DNA of 64,000 nucleotides from Fulvivirga sediminis (GTDB lineage: Bacteria; Bacteroidota; Bacteroidia; Cytophagales; Cyclobacteriaceae), in assembly GCF_016757215.1 (NCBI RefSeq), contig NZ_JAESIY010000001.1, forward strand, positions 248,001 to 312,000, given 5' to 3'. The stretch's first letter is position 1. The number at the start of each line of letters is the position of its first letter. Below are positions 17,988-26,737 of this stretch, piece after piece. Position numbers and translations under genes: made by a program. The notes under the pieces were generated by a model, which was not told the DNA's origin, ran no database searches, and worked only from the letters and a program-made list of their open reading frames with translations.

Positions 17988-18050
17988 TAGGCTGCAATTT
18001 CGGCAGTTTTGGTAACAATCTTACCTTATTGAATGCGCTTAAGCTTCAAT

Positions 18051-18066
18051 TTAACCAATTTTAACC
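18051..18066. promoter_or_regulatory. Direct repeat TTAACC with 10-bp period upstream of the kinase operon
   Basis: TTAACC occurs at 18051-18056 and again at 18061-18066, one helical turn apart, 64 bp from the kinase ATG and about 100 bp from lysA. OmpR-family regulators bind such tandem half-sites, so this may be an autoregulatory box. The motif is short and could be chance. Confidence 0.3.
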
Positions 18067-18140
18067 GAAGACTTGATTTGGTATGGCAGTATTACAATGG
18101 TATTTGTCTTATTATATTCTAAAACCTTTGTTGCTTTTTA

Positions 18141-18148
18141 TATCTTTG
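18141..18148 (+). promoter_or_regulatory. Bacteroidota -7 type promoter element for lysA
   Basis: TATCTTTG matches the TAnnTTTG consensus and lies 19 nt before the lysA ATG, implying a short leader. No clear -33 TTTG at ideal spacing was seen. Confidence 0.4.
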
Positions 18149-18167
18149 ACGAATATTTTTTTACAAT

Positions 18168-19400
18168 ATGGAATTAAACAACAACACTTATCAGCTTCAG
18201 GGTATTGACTTGACTCAGATAGCAGAGGAATTTGGAACCCCTGTATATGTTTATGATGCCGATAAAATCATAAGTCAGCTTCAAAGTTTAAAGGATGCTT
18301 TTTCTACTCAAAAGCTGAAGATTAAGTATGCGGCGAAATCATTAACTAACATATCTGTGTTGAAGTTAATGAAAAAGCATGGTGCCGGGGTGGATGTTGT
18401 TTCTATACAGGAGGCCAGGCTGGCTATGAAAGCTGGTTTTACGCCTGATGAAATATTATTTACACCTAACTGTGTTTCTTTTGCTGAGCTACAGCAAGGA
18501 GTAGAAATGGGGCTTATTATTAATATAGATAATATTTCTATTCTTGAGCAGTTTGGACATACTTATCATGATTCTATTCCGTGTTGTGTTCGTTTGAATC
18601 CTCATATTATGGCTGGTGGTAACGCGAAAATATCTACCGGTCATGGAGATTCTAAATTTGGTATTTCTATTTACCAAATGGCTCATTTGCTAAGGGTGGT
18701 GAAAACCAATAACATACATGTAAAAGGGCTGCACATGCACACCGGATCTGACATACTGGATGCAGAGGTATTCTTAAAAATGGCCGATATTTTATTTGAT
18801 GTGGCTAATGATTTTCCTGATCTGGAGTTTATTGATTTTGGTAGTGGTTTTAAAGTAGCCTATAAGCCTAATGATATTACTACAGATGTAAAAGAGCTGG
18901 GACTAAAGCTAGGAAATGCCTTTGATAAATTTTGTGAGTCTTATGGCAGAAGATTAGAAATGTGGTTTGAGCCAGGCAAGTACTTGGTAAGTGAATCCGG
19001 ATATTTTCTTGTAAAGGCTAACGTAATAAAAACTACACCTGCTACCGTGTTCGTGGGCGTAGATTCTGGATTGAACCACTTGATACGACCTATGATGTAC
19101 GATGCACATCATGAAATTTTTAATGTCTCAAATCCTTCTGGTATAAAGAGAGTATATTCTGTGGTGGGGTATATATGCGAAACAGATACTTTTGGCTGGG
19201 ATAGAAAGCTCAATGAAGTAAGAGAAGGAGATGTATTGGCTATAAAGAATGCAGGAGCTTATGGTTTTAGCATGGCGTCTAATTATAACTCCAGGTATAG
19301 ACCGGCAGAAGTTTTGGTTTATGAAGGGAAAGCTCGCCTCATACGCCAGAGAGAGACCATGGACGATATTTTGAAAAATCAGATAGAGATAGATATATAA
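18168..19400 (+). CDS. lysA: Diaminopimelate decarboxylase
   Basis: 410 residues, normal for LysA. The PLP lysine is K57 (KYAAKSLTNISVL), followed by the GLHMHTGSDI and EPGKYLV motifs of the barrel. The C-terminal domain has YICETDTFGWDR and NAGAYGFSMASNYN, which supply the substrate Cys and Tyr. It makes lysine from meso-diaminopimelate, last step of the pathway. It stands alone with its own promoter-like element and a terminator shared with msrA. Confidence 0.95.
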   Translation: MELNNNTYQLQGIDLTQIAEEFGTPVYVYDADKIISQLQSLKDAFSTQKLKIKYAAKSLTNISVLKLMKKHGAGVDVVSIQEARLAMKAGFTPDEILFTPNCVSFAELQQGVEMGLIINIDNISILEQFGHTYHDSIPCCVRLNPHIMAGGNAKISTGHGDSKFGISIYQMAHLLRVVKTNNIHVKGLHMHTGSDILDAEVFLKMADILFDVANDFPDLEFIDFGSGFKVAYKPNDITTDVKELGLKLGNAFDKFCESYGRRLEMWFEPGKYLVSESGYFLVKANVIKTTPATVFVGVDSGLNHLIRPMMYDAHHEIFNVSNPSGIKRVYSVVGYICETDTFGWDRKLNEVREGDVLAIKNAGAYGFSMASNYNSRYRPAEVLVYEGKARLIRQRETMDDILKNQIEIDI

Positions 19401-19401
19401 C

Positions 19402-19429
19402 AAAAAAGCCCGGAACTCCGGGCTTTTTT
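19402..19429. terminator. Bidirectional terminator between lysA and msrA
   Basis: Stem AAAAAAGCCCGGA (19402-19414) and TCCGGGCTTTTTT (19417-19429), with A and T tracts on both sides so it works in both directions. It abuts the msrA stop codon at 19431. Confidence 0.9.
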
Positions 19430-19430
19430 G

Positions 19431-20087
19431 TTATTGGTATTCTTCTTTCAATTTATCTTTAAAGTGCTTCATGAATTTTTCTACTTTAGGTTTTGAAACA
19501 CTCCTTACGTAAGGGTCATCTGGGTGTATTTCATAATAACCCTGATGATAATCTTCAGCGTCATAAAAAGCCTTAAATTTTGTTATTTCCGTTACTATTT
19601 TACCGTTATATTCAGATTGATTCAGTCTATTTTTGACCTCTGTAGCTATTTGTTTTTGCCCATTATCTTTATAAAAAACGGCTGATCTGTATTGCTTTCC
19701 TACATCTGGACCTTGACGGTTTAATTGGGTGGGATCTATTGATCCAAAGAAGATTTCTACTAATGTTTTATATGAAACCACTTTAGGGTCAAAAAACACT
19801 TTTACAGATTCTGCATGGTTCGTCTTGCCATAGCTCACCTCGTGGTAAGTGGGGTTTTTCTGGTCTCCTCCGCTATATCCAGATACGGCAGCCTCTACCC
19901 CTTTAACACGTTCAAATATGGCCTCTATACACCAGAAGCAGCCTCCGGCGAAATAAGCGGTATCTAGTTCAGCAGCCTTATCATCACTTATTTCCAGCGT
20001 AGAAAGCTGTTTAGATTCTGTCTTGGCACCACAGCTTGCAGCCATGAATAAGAATACTATTACGGTAAATTTGAAAACAAGCTTCAT
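19431..20087 (-). CDS. msrA: Peptide methionine sulfoxide reductase MsrA, lipoprotein form
   Basis: 218 residues. The N-terminus is a lipoprotein signal (VIVFLFMAASCGAK, lipobox ASC-G), so this copy should act outside the cytoplasm. The catalytic motif AGGCFWCIEA and the later YHEVSYGKTNHAESV and YHQGYYEIHPDDPY segments define MsrA, which reduces methionine-S-sulfoxide in proteins. No MsrB domain is fused. Single gene, convergent with lysA. Confidence 0.94.
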   Translation of the reverse strand: MKLVFKFTVIVFLFMAASCGAKTESKQLSTLEISDDKAAELDTAYFAGGCFWCIEAIFERVKGVEAAVSGYSGGDQKNPTYHEVSYGKTNHAESVKVFFDPKVVSYKTLVEIFFGSIDPTQLNRQGPDVGKQYRSAVFYKDNGQKQIATEVKNRLNQSEYNGKIVTEITKFKAFYDAEDYHQGYYEIHPDDPYVRSVSKPKVEKFMKHFKDKLKEEYQ

Positions 20088-20194
20088 AATATCAGTGTTA
20101 TAGTCTCAAGAATACAAACGGGCTGGCAAGTTGATTTGTTTACAGCCTGCCAAGTCAGATTGTTATTATTAGGAAATACGAAAAATAAGATATC

Positions 20195-20995
20195 ATGGAT
20201 TTAAATTTGAAAGAAAAGGTGGCGCTAGTTACCGGAGCCAGTAAGGGCATAGGTAAAGGCATAGCAGAGGAGTTGGCTAAAGAGGGCTGTCATCTAATTA
20301 TCTGCGCCAGAGATCAGGTTGATTTATCTCAAGTGGTATCTGAGCTTGAAAAGTATAATGTGGATGTGTTGGCTGTACCTACTGACCTTACCGATGAGCA
20401 GCAGATAGATAATCTAATCCATAAATCTCAAGAAAGATTCGGAAAGATAGATATTTTGGTAAACAATGCCGGAACCATAGGGGACCCTCTTTCTTTTATG
20501 GAGCTGAGTACCCAGCAGTGGAGAGATATCTTTGAGCTTAATGTGTTTTCGGCTGTTACGCTCATTAGAAAGGTGGTGCCTATGATGCAGCATAATAAAT
20601 GGGGTAGGATTATCAATATCTCCTCTGAAAATGGAGAGCAGCCAGATCCTGATATGGCACATTATAATGTGACCAAGGGCGCTTTGAATAACCTTACTAA
20701 AACCTTATCTAAGGTATTGGCCAAGGATGGCATTCTTGTAAATACTGTTTCTCCCGCCTTTATAAAAACACCACTTGTAGAAAGTATGATGCAAGACATA
20801 GCGGATAAAGAGGGTATTACTCCCGACGAAGCTGTGCAGGCATTTCTTAAGAATAAAAGGCCTAATCTAGTTTTGGAAAGAGCTGGAGACGTGGAAGAAA
20901 CGGCCTCGGTAGTTACTTTTTTGGCTTCAGATAAAGCATCATTTGTAACTGGAGCTAATTTTAGGGTTGACGGTGGTTCTGTGGCTTCAGTATAA
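20195..20995 (+). CDS. SDR-family NAD(P)-dependent oxidoreductase
   Basis: 266 residues, classical SDR size. The cofactor motif TGASKGIG is at about 14-21, NNAG at about 90, the catalytic Ser in INISSENG and the Tyr/Lys in HYNVTKG. The end (FVTGANFRVDGGS) is typical of FabG-like reductases. The substrate cannot be told; 3-oxoacyl-ACP reductase or sugar-alcohol oxidation are options. It stands alone. Confidence 0.9.
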   Translation: MDLNLKEKVALVTGASKGIGKGIAEELAKEGCHLIICARDQVDLSQVVSELEKYNVDVLAVPTDLTDEQQIDNLIHKSQERFGKIDILVNNAGTIGDPLSFMELSTQQWRDIFELNVFSAVTLIRKVVPMMQHNKWGRIINISSENGEQPDPDMAHYNVTKGALNNLTKTLSKVLAKDGILVNTVSPAFIKTPLVESMMQDIADKEGITPDEAVQAFLKNKRPNLVLERAGDVEETASVVTFLASDKASFVTGANFRVDGGSVASV

Positions 20996-21075
20996 ATTTT
21001 ATTAAAAAATAAATTAAAAAAATCACAACCTTTAACATTCGTGTAGTGTCTGTAAAAAAAAGACTTACATAAAAT

Positions 21076-21522
21076 ATGAAAATCCTAAACTACCTTAGTT
21101 CTGTCCTTTGTCTCATAGTATGGCTTACCGCTTGCGATTCTGCAGAAGTCAACGACAAAGAAGAACAATCACCTGAAAATACTGAAATGACTTGGAAACT
21201 AGTGAAAATGACTGGCAACATGCAAGGTTCGGAAAGGACAGGCAGTGAGATGGAGTATCAAGAATCTTATTCGTTCAGTGATGATAATACCTTTACTAAA
21301 GAACGTAGCCACGAGGGGAAGGTGAAAGAAGCAAAGGGAAAGTACGAGAAGGTAGAAAAGAATGGTGAGAAATATTTTGAGCTTACTTTTGATGGAGATA
21401 GTGAGTTGATAGGGAACTGTACTGGTGATAATAAAGAGTTTTTATACTTTCAATCAGAAAATACTATAAGCAGTTCATGGTCTGCCTGTGATGGGCCAGG
21501 TTTAATTTATGAATTGCAGTAG
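21076..21522 (+). CDS. Lipocalin-like lipoprotein, function unknown
   Basis: 148 residues with a lipoprotein signal (LIVWLTACDSAEV, lipobox TAC-D). The remainder is a series of short polar beta strands (WKLVKMTG, YQESYSFSDDNTFTKERS, KGKYEKVEKNGEKYFELTF) as in Bacteroidota lipocalin-like domains. It ends at a strong shared terminator. Binding partner unknown. Confidence 0.75.
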   Translation: MKILNYLSSVLCLIVWLTACDSAEVNDKEEQSPENTEMTWKLVKMTGNMQGSERTGSEMEYQESYSFSDDNTFTKERSHEGKVKEAKGKYEKVEKNGEKYFELTFDGDSELIGNCTGDNKEFLYFQSENTISSSWSACDGPGLIYELQ

Positions 21523-21546
21523 AAATAATTATTGGAAAATATAGAA

Positions 21547-21588
21547 GAGGCTGCCTTAAAAGTTACTTTTAAGGCAGCCTCTTTTTTT
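21547..21588. terminator. Bidirectional terminator
   Basis: A 16-bp perfect stem (21547-21562 and 21566-21581; GAGGCTGCCTTAAAAG and complement) with a 3-nt loop, followed by seven Ts. It separates the lipoprotein gene from the converging permease gene. Confidence 0.88.
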
Positions 21589-21592
21589 GTCT

Positions 21593-24184
21593 TTATTCTT
21601 CCTTCAAACTAGCGGAAGGGTTGGTCTGAGCTGCTTTGATAGTCTGGAAGCTCACAGTGAGCCAAGCTATAACCAGTGCTGCGGCGCCTGAGATGGCGAA
21701 GTACCACCATTCTAAATTAATATGATAGGCGAAGTTTTGTAGCCAGAAGTTGGCCATTACGTAGCTTACTGGTAAGCCTATTACTATAGCTAATAGCACC
21801 ATTTTGGTGAAATCAGCTGAGAGCAGCCTGACAATAGTAAAATGACTGGCTCCGAGTATCTTTCTTACTCCTATCTCCTTTTGTCTTCTCTCTGCCGTAA
21901 AAGCTGCTAAAGCAAATAAACCCAGGCAAGAGATAACTATGGCTACACCTGCAAAATATCTGGCTAGCAATGACACTCTTTCTTCTGCTTTATACTGAGC
22001 CTCGTAGGCAGTATCTAAAAATGTATAATCAAAATTATAGCCCGGATTGTTGATTTTGTACCATTCTCTCAGGTTAGAAAGTACATTTCTAGGATTTTTA
22101 GTGTTTAACTTAATTAAAATATTAGGCAGAAAATCTGTTTTGAAATGAAATAACATAGGCTCTACTTTACTATGCAGGCTGGAATAATTGAAATTTTTCA
22201 TCACGCCAATTATTTCTTTTTCTTCGCCCCATAAGTTTACCTTTTTCCCGATAGGATCTTCTAATCCCATGGCTTCAATGGCGGCTTCATTAAATATGAT
22301 TTTGGATGTCTCATCCCCATATTGATTAGAAAAGCTTCTTCCTTCTGCCATTTCAAAGCCTAACGTTTGCTGAATGTCATAATACGCCCTTGATTGTTCG
22401 AATTTAATGATGGTGCCTTCAGTTTTTCCTGGCCAACTTACCCCAGTGGTAAAAGAGCCGTTTTGGGTGAAAGTATGGGAGCTGGCAGAAACATGTTCCA
22501 CGCCAGGAACTTCACCTAATCTGGTTAAGTAGCTTTCAATGTTTTCGGTGGCCTTACCCTCCATAGGTACCAGAATTACCCCATTCCTATCGTAGCCTAT
22601 GTTTTTGGTAAGTGCAAAATTGATTTGCTTATAAACAATAAGTACCGAAACCACCATTACAATGGATAATACAAATTGGAAAACTACCAGTCCTTTTCGT
22701 GTCCATGCTTCGGTGGCAGAGCCTCTAAAGTGGCCTTTTAATATATTTATTGGCTTAAATCCTGATAAATACAAGGCAGGATAGCTGCCCGCTAGTAAGC
22801 CTGTGAAGATTACAATACCAATTAGACCTCCAATAAATGTGGGTGACAGTGTCAATGTTAAAACCTTGCCGGTAATTTGATTAAACTGTGGAAGAAGAGC
22901 ATAAGTAAAAGCTATGGCAAATATTAATGCCAGAAAAGCCATGACCAGGGCTTCAGTCAGATATTGTGCTATCAATGTTTTTCTTCCTGCTCCAAGTGAT
23001 TTTTTAACCCCTATTTCCTTTAACCTGCGAGATGCTCTGGCAGTGCTGAGGTTCATAAAATTGATGCTGGCGATGATCAGTACAAACAGGCCTATAACAG
23101 AGAATAGGCGTACGTACATGATTCTGCCTCCGGCTTGTTGCCCATTTTCGAATTGACCATAAAGATATAGGTCGGAGAACTTTACCAGCATTGGAGATAC
23201 ATTGCTGCCCTGGTTTTTGTTTTTGATAAAATCGGCCAGCTTCTGGTTGAGTTGGTTAATATTGGTGCCGGGAGTAACCAGCACTGAAGTGTAAGTGTTG
23301 TAATTCCCCCAATGAAGGCCATCACCTAAAATGTCTTTGAAGAGAGAGAAAGGCAATACAAAATCAAACTGCTGTGTGGAGTTTGTGGGTAAATTTTTAA
23401 AAACGCCTGTAACTGTAGCTTGAGATGTGAAATGTAAAAGTTTCCATTCTAATGATTTATTGAGCGCATCTTTAGAGCTGCCGAATAAACGGGTAGCCAG
23501 TGACTCTGAAATCACGACCGATTTTTTGTCTTTCAAAGCATGGTCTGCCTGGCCATACTTCATGGGGAAAGAGTACATTTCGAAATAACCATCTCCAGCG
23601 AATTTACCAGAGGCTTTATGGAATTTCTCCCCGTCTGATAAACTGAAATTTTCTCCGAACCATAGAGGATCGCTATCTTCTACGGCCATTTTTATTTCCG
23701 GCACCTCTTCTTCTAAGGCTTCTGCCAGCAGACCGGGAGAGCTGGTGTCTGTGCGTATGCCTCCATCTTCTTCATGGTTGAGCATTACATGATATAGCTG
23801 AGCATCATGCTCGTGAAATTTATCTGTGCTGAGCTCATCATTTACCCAAAGGAAAATGAGAATGGCGCAGGTAAGCCCTGTGGCCAGACCAAACAAGTTG
23901 ATGAGAAATGAGCTTTTATACCGGAGAAAAGTCCGATAAGTGATTTTTAAATTGTGCTGTTGCATGATAATAAATTTTGAGTTTTGACTTGGGAAAAGCT
24001 TTATGAACTCAGGACGGAAATAGCGGACAACACTCCAGGTAAATTTTCTTTTGGCGGCAGCCGGAGATTCGGCAGACTGTAACTCAAATAGCTCTATCAA
24101 ATCACCTTCTATCTCTTCCAGATAGTCTTTTCTACAAAACCACCTGAGAAATTTTAAGGCATATTTGGGAGCTTGCACCTTCAT
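21593..24184 (-). CDS. FtsX-like (MacB-type) ABC permease with N-terminal prefix domain
   Basis: 863 residues. A cytosolic prefix of about 75 residues (YALKFLRWFCRKDYLEEIEGD) precedes two MacB-type repeats, each a TM helix, a large periplasmic domain and a three-helix FtsX bundle (ASINFMNLSTARASRRLKEIG; FAAFTAERRQKEIGVRKILG is the second signature). No ATPase is adjacent. It is translationally coupled to a padR gene: the start codon overlaps the padR stop by 1 nt. Substrate unknown; MacB-like exporters move lipoproteins or peptides. Confidence 0.9.
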   Translation of the reverse strand: MKVQAPKYALKFLRWFCRKDYLEEIEGDLIELFELQSAESPAAAKRKFTWSVVRYFRPEFIKLFPSQNSKFIIMQQHNLKITYRTFLRYKSSFLINLFGLATGLTCAILIFLWVNDELSTDKFHEHDAQLYHVMLNHEEDGGIRTDTSSPGLLAEALEEEVPEIKMAVEDSDPLWFGENFSLSDGEKFHKASGKFAGDGYFEMYSFPMKYGQADHALKDKKSVVISESLATRLFGSSKDALNKSLEWKLLHFTSQATVTGVFKNLPTNSTQQFDFVLPFSLFKDILGDGLHWGNYNTYTSVLVTPGTNINQLNQKLADFIKNKNQGSNVSPMLVKFSDLYLYGQFENGQQAGGRIMYVRLFSVIGLFVLIIASINFMNLSTARASRRLKEIGVKKSLGAGRKTLIAQYLTEALVMAFLALIFAIAFTYALLPQFNQITGKVLTLTLSPTFIGGLIGIVIFTGLLAGSYPALYLSGFKPINILKGHFRGSATEAWTRKGLVVFQFVLSIVMVVSVLIVYKQINFALTKNIGYDRNGVILVPMEGKATENIESYLTRLGEVPGVEHVSASSHTFTQNGSFTTGVSWPGKTEGTIIKFEQSRAYYDIQQTLGFEMAEGRSFSNQYGDETSKIIFNEAAIEAMGLEDPIGKKVNLWGEEKEIIGVMKNFNYSSLHSKVEPMLFHFKTDFLPNILIKLNTKNPRNVLSNLREWYKINNPGYNFDYTFLDTAYEAQYKAEERVSLLARYFAGVAIVISCLGLFALAAFTAERRQKEIGVRKILGASHFTIVRLLSADFTKMVLLAIVIGLPVSYVMANFWLQNFAYHINLEWWYFAISGAAALVIAWLTVSFQTIKAAQTNPSASLKEE

Positions 24185-24510
24185 TAGTTAAAGGAAATTT
24201 TAGGTATTTCCTGATACAAACTGGTGCGAAGAGCATACTGCTGATCCAGCATTTTTTTACCAAAAGCGGTAATAATATAGAATTTCTTCCTTCTACCGCC
24301 TCTGTCATTAGTAATACCTCCGAATCGGGATTGCACAAAACCTTTTTCCTCCATGCGCTTTAAGGCTACATGAATAGCGCTGATATTGACCCGTTTATCA
24401 AGCTTGGTTTCCAGGTTTTCAAGAATGGATACGCCATAAGCTTCATCATGAAGCGCGGCTACCATGAGCAATACTAATTCTTCAAATTCACCTAAAGAGG
24501 GTTCTTTCAT
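24184..24510 (-). CDS. PadR-family transcriptional regulator
   Basis: 108 residues, the PadR winged-helix size. The HTH region reads LGEFEELVLLMVAALHDEAYG and SAIHVALKRMEEKGFVQSRFG, with the wing GGRRKKFYIITAFGKK. The regulator sits right in front of, and overlaps, the permease gene it probably represses. A 13-bp perfect inverted repeat 10 nt upstream of the start is a likely operator. Confidence 0.92.
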   Translation of the reverse strand: MKEPSLGEFEELVLLMVAALHDEAYGVSILENLETKLDKRVNISAIHVALKRMEEKGFVQSRFGGITNDRGGRRKKFYIITAFGKKMLDQQYALRTSLYQEIPKISFN

Positions 24511-24519
24511 CCTGCATTC

Positions 24520-24573
24520 ATTTACTTAACAATTGTGAATATAATCAATTAGTTTCATACTTGTTAAGTAAAT
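24520..24573. promoter_or_regulatory. Long inverted repeat upstream of padR (candidate operator)
   Basis: Arms ATTTACTTAACAA (24520-24532) and TTGTTAAGTAAAT (24561-24573) are perfect complements separated by exactly 28 nt. The near arm is 10 nt from the padR start codon. The same 28-nt spacing recurs at the other padR gene with a different arm sequence. Confidence 0.65.
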
Positions 24574-24579
24574 AGTTAA

Positions 24580-25346
24580 ATAGTGTCGGCTTTTTCTCTT
24601 TCTCCAGCAGTCATCTTGGCAAAAGTAAAGATCTATGTACTTAACTAGCATATGCTTTTCAAACATCTGCTTGCTTTTAGAATCTGCAGCCTACATTCCA
24701 TTGGAGGGGTATCTTACTTTTTTGCAGTCGATCAAAAAAGTAACAAAAAACTCTTTCTTGCTGTGAGGTCTTCCGCCCACAGGACCATTTCATAGATATG
24801 AACTGCCACTAAGGACTTGAGAAAAGCCTGCTTTTCCAACCTCTTTCATCTCACGACGGTACAGCAAGATTAAACACTATCAAGTCAGCCTGAGCCGCGT
24901 CGAAGGGTAGACGGTCGGGCCTGATTAATGATCTAGTTAAAGGGTTACTGCTTTATCACCTCCCCTACAGTCATCTTGACGAGAGGAAAGATATATGTAC
25001 TTAACTAGCATATGCTTTTCAAACATCTGCTTGCTTTTAGAATCTGCAGCCTACATTCCATTGGAGGGGTTCCTTACTTTTTTGCAGTCGATCAAAAAAG
25101 TAACAAAAAACTCCTTCTTGCTGTGAGGTCTTCCGCTCACAGAACCATTTCATAGATATGAGCTGCCACTAAGGACTTGAGAAAAGCCTGCTTTTCAAAC
25201 CTCTTTCATCTCACGACGGTACAGCAAGATTAAACACTATCAAGTCAGCCTGAGTCGAAGGGTAGACGATCGGGGCTGATTGATGATCGGGTTAGATAGT
25301 GTCTGCTTTATTACCTCTCCAGCAGTCATCTTGACGAAAGGAAAAT
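24580..25346. repeat. Tandem direct repeat, 360-bp unit, two copies plus a partial third
   Basis: 24601-24900 and 24961-25260 align base for base with only scattered substitutions, then 6 nt are missing from copy 2. A third, short partial copy starts near 25296 (GTCATCTTGACGAAAGG). Each unit contains a TTACTTTTTTG/CAAAAAAGTAA hairpin (24714-24743 in copy 1) and the phrases GTCATCTTGACGA and GTCAGCCTGAGTCGAAGG, which resemble intergenic repeats known in Bacteroidota. No coding pattern. Confidence 0.9.
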
Positions 25347-25387
25347 CTGTTTATTCAATTGGCAAAAGCTTTCAAATTATGCCTATC

Positions 25388-25475
25388 AAAACAGCCGCTT
25401 GGCTCCGGGCAAGTGAAGGTTATGTATTAGGCCTCGGAAATAATTGTCGCGCCGCAAAAAGACGAGAGACTGAGT
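25388..25475. repeat. Dispersed repeat, copy A
   Basis: Shares roughly three quarters of its bases with 26526-26610 in the same orientation (anchors CCGCTTGGCTC, AGGCCTC, ATAATTGT, GACGAG). It lies between the tandem repeat and the two AT-rich membrane-protein genes. Confidence 0.7.
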
Positions 25476-25488
25476 GCAAATTTAGTTA

Positions 25489-25995
25489 TTAAGCTTTTTT
25501 CTTAAATAGCAATTGACTACTGACTGCTAAGAGGATTGATACCATTGGGTAAAAATCAAGCGTGGTAAACGGTTTGTAATCTAAAGGAGAAGTTTGTAAT
25601 CCTATATTAGGAGAAGTTATTAACCCTATATTTGCAATAACAATCGCATTTGTAGTGATATAAGTCAAATAAACAAATGGTGCTATCAGTAGATATTTTG
25701 TCCAATAAATGTTTATGAATGATCTGCAAAATAAAAGAGCAGATAGAAATAAAATTACTACTAAGAATTGAGTCTTTAAATTTTCATATCTAAGAAATAG
25801 ATAAGAATTAAATACAAAAAGGGCAAGAATGGATATTAGGATAAGTAGTGTTTTTTCAGACTGTAAGCTAAAAAGAATAAATGTTAAGATTATAGTAGCT
25901 ACATTAATCAATAAGATGCAATTCTTTGGCAGAGAAAAGGATACGAATAGGCATGTGAGAATGTAAAATAGCAAGGAAGATATTATCCATGCCAC
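25489..25995 (-). CDS. Orphan multi-pass membrane protein
   Basis: 168 residues, very hydrophobic, about five to six transmembrane helices (LLFYILTCLFVSF, INVATIILTFILFS, LLILISILALFVFNSYLF, FLVVILFLSALLFCRSF, LIAPFVYLTYITT, YPMVSILLAVSSQLLF). Codon and base use are more AT-rich than the flanking core genes. Its start overlaps the upstream gene by 13 nt. No family recognised. Confidence 0.72.
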   Translation of the reverse strand: MAWIISSLLFYILTCLFVSFSLPKNCILLINVATIILTFILFSLQSEKTLLILISILALFVFNSYLFLRYENLKTQFLVVILFLSALLFCRSFINIYWTKYLLIAPFVYLTYITTNAIVIANIGLITSPNIGLQTSPLDYKPFTTLDFYPMVSILLAVSSQLLFKKKA

Positions 25996-26330
25996 ATTTT
26001 TTTACAAAGAGTCACAAATAGTATATATAAAGTTTGAAAAAGCAATATTTGAATTGTATCAAATTTTTTTACTGCTAATAAAGTGGATACGAAAAGGCTA
26101 AACAGTATTAATTCTATTTTACTTAAATCACTTTCATAACTTAAATGGAAAACTAGTGAACTAAAGGTCAACCCGACAACTATCAAGTTTAGTGAGGCAA
26201 AGAATGTTAGAGTGTGTACTTTTGAAAGCGCCCACACATTATACCCTAAAAAGGCGGTCATATCAAAGTAAAATAACAAAATAGCTACACCGATAACTAT
26301 TAGGACAGATCTGAAAATTAATCTTTTCAT
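25983..26330 (-). CDS. Orphan small membrane protein
   Basis: 115 residues with about three to four transmembrane helices (SVLIVIGVAILLFYFDMTAF, TLTFFASLNLIVVGLTFSS, IELILFSLFVSTLLAVK, ILLFQTLYILFVTLC). AT-rich, coupled to the 168-residue membrane protein that follows. No known family; the pair may be one membrane complex. Confidence 0.7.
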   Translation of the reverse strand: MKRLIFRSVLIVIGVAILLFYFDMTAFLGYNVWALSKVHTLTFFASLNLIVVGLTFSSLVFHLSYESDLSKIELILFSLFVSTLLAVKKFDTIQILLFQTLYILFVTLCKKMWHG

Positions 26331-26737
26331 ACTTTAAAAGTATCACTTATATAGTGAGGCTAATCTAACTTTATTCATTCTAAAGTGAAATTAATTCAAC
26401 AGCTTATCCTCACAACATGGTCGACTCTTCCACATCACATCATCAAACTAATATTCAAAGTTACGTTACCTCCCTAATATTCGATAGCTAATATATAAAG
26501 ATAGTGAAGAGGTTCTCTTACTTTTAAATCAGTCGCTTGGCTCTGGCCAAGTTACCGTTATGCATGAGGCCTCAGTAATAATTGTTACGCGGCAAAGGGA
26601 CGAGCACTGGGGGAGCCTGTTTGGTATTGTTTTTTAAATTTTTTTCAAAGCTTCAAAGATTTTTATTATATCTTCTTCTCTGAATGATATATAATAATCC
26701 TAAATAGAGCTTTCTTGGTTGTCTAATTTTACTCTTT
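26331..26737. other. Gap with dispersed repeat, otherwise empty
   Basis: About 400 bp of AT-rich DNA between two orphan gene units. The only feature seen is repeat copy B at 26526-26610. Confidence 0.5.
26526..26610. repeat. Dispersed repeat, copy B
   Basis: Aligns in direct orientation with 25388-25475 (same anchors CGCTTGGCTC, AGGCCTC, ATAATTGT, GACGAG). The two copies bracket the membrane-protein pair at 25489-26330. Confidence 0.7.

Noticed and set aside
24580-25346. CRISPR array
   Set aside because: The unit is about 360 bp with only two full copies and no short regular spacers; no cas gene is nearby.
25280-25492. 70-residue ORF on the plus strand
   Set aside because: It lies across the partial third copy of the tandem repeat and dispersed repeat copy A and shows no protein-like pattern; it follows the repeats, not a gene.
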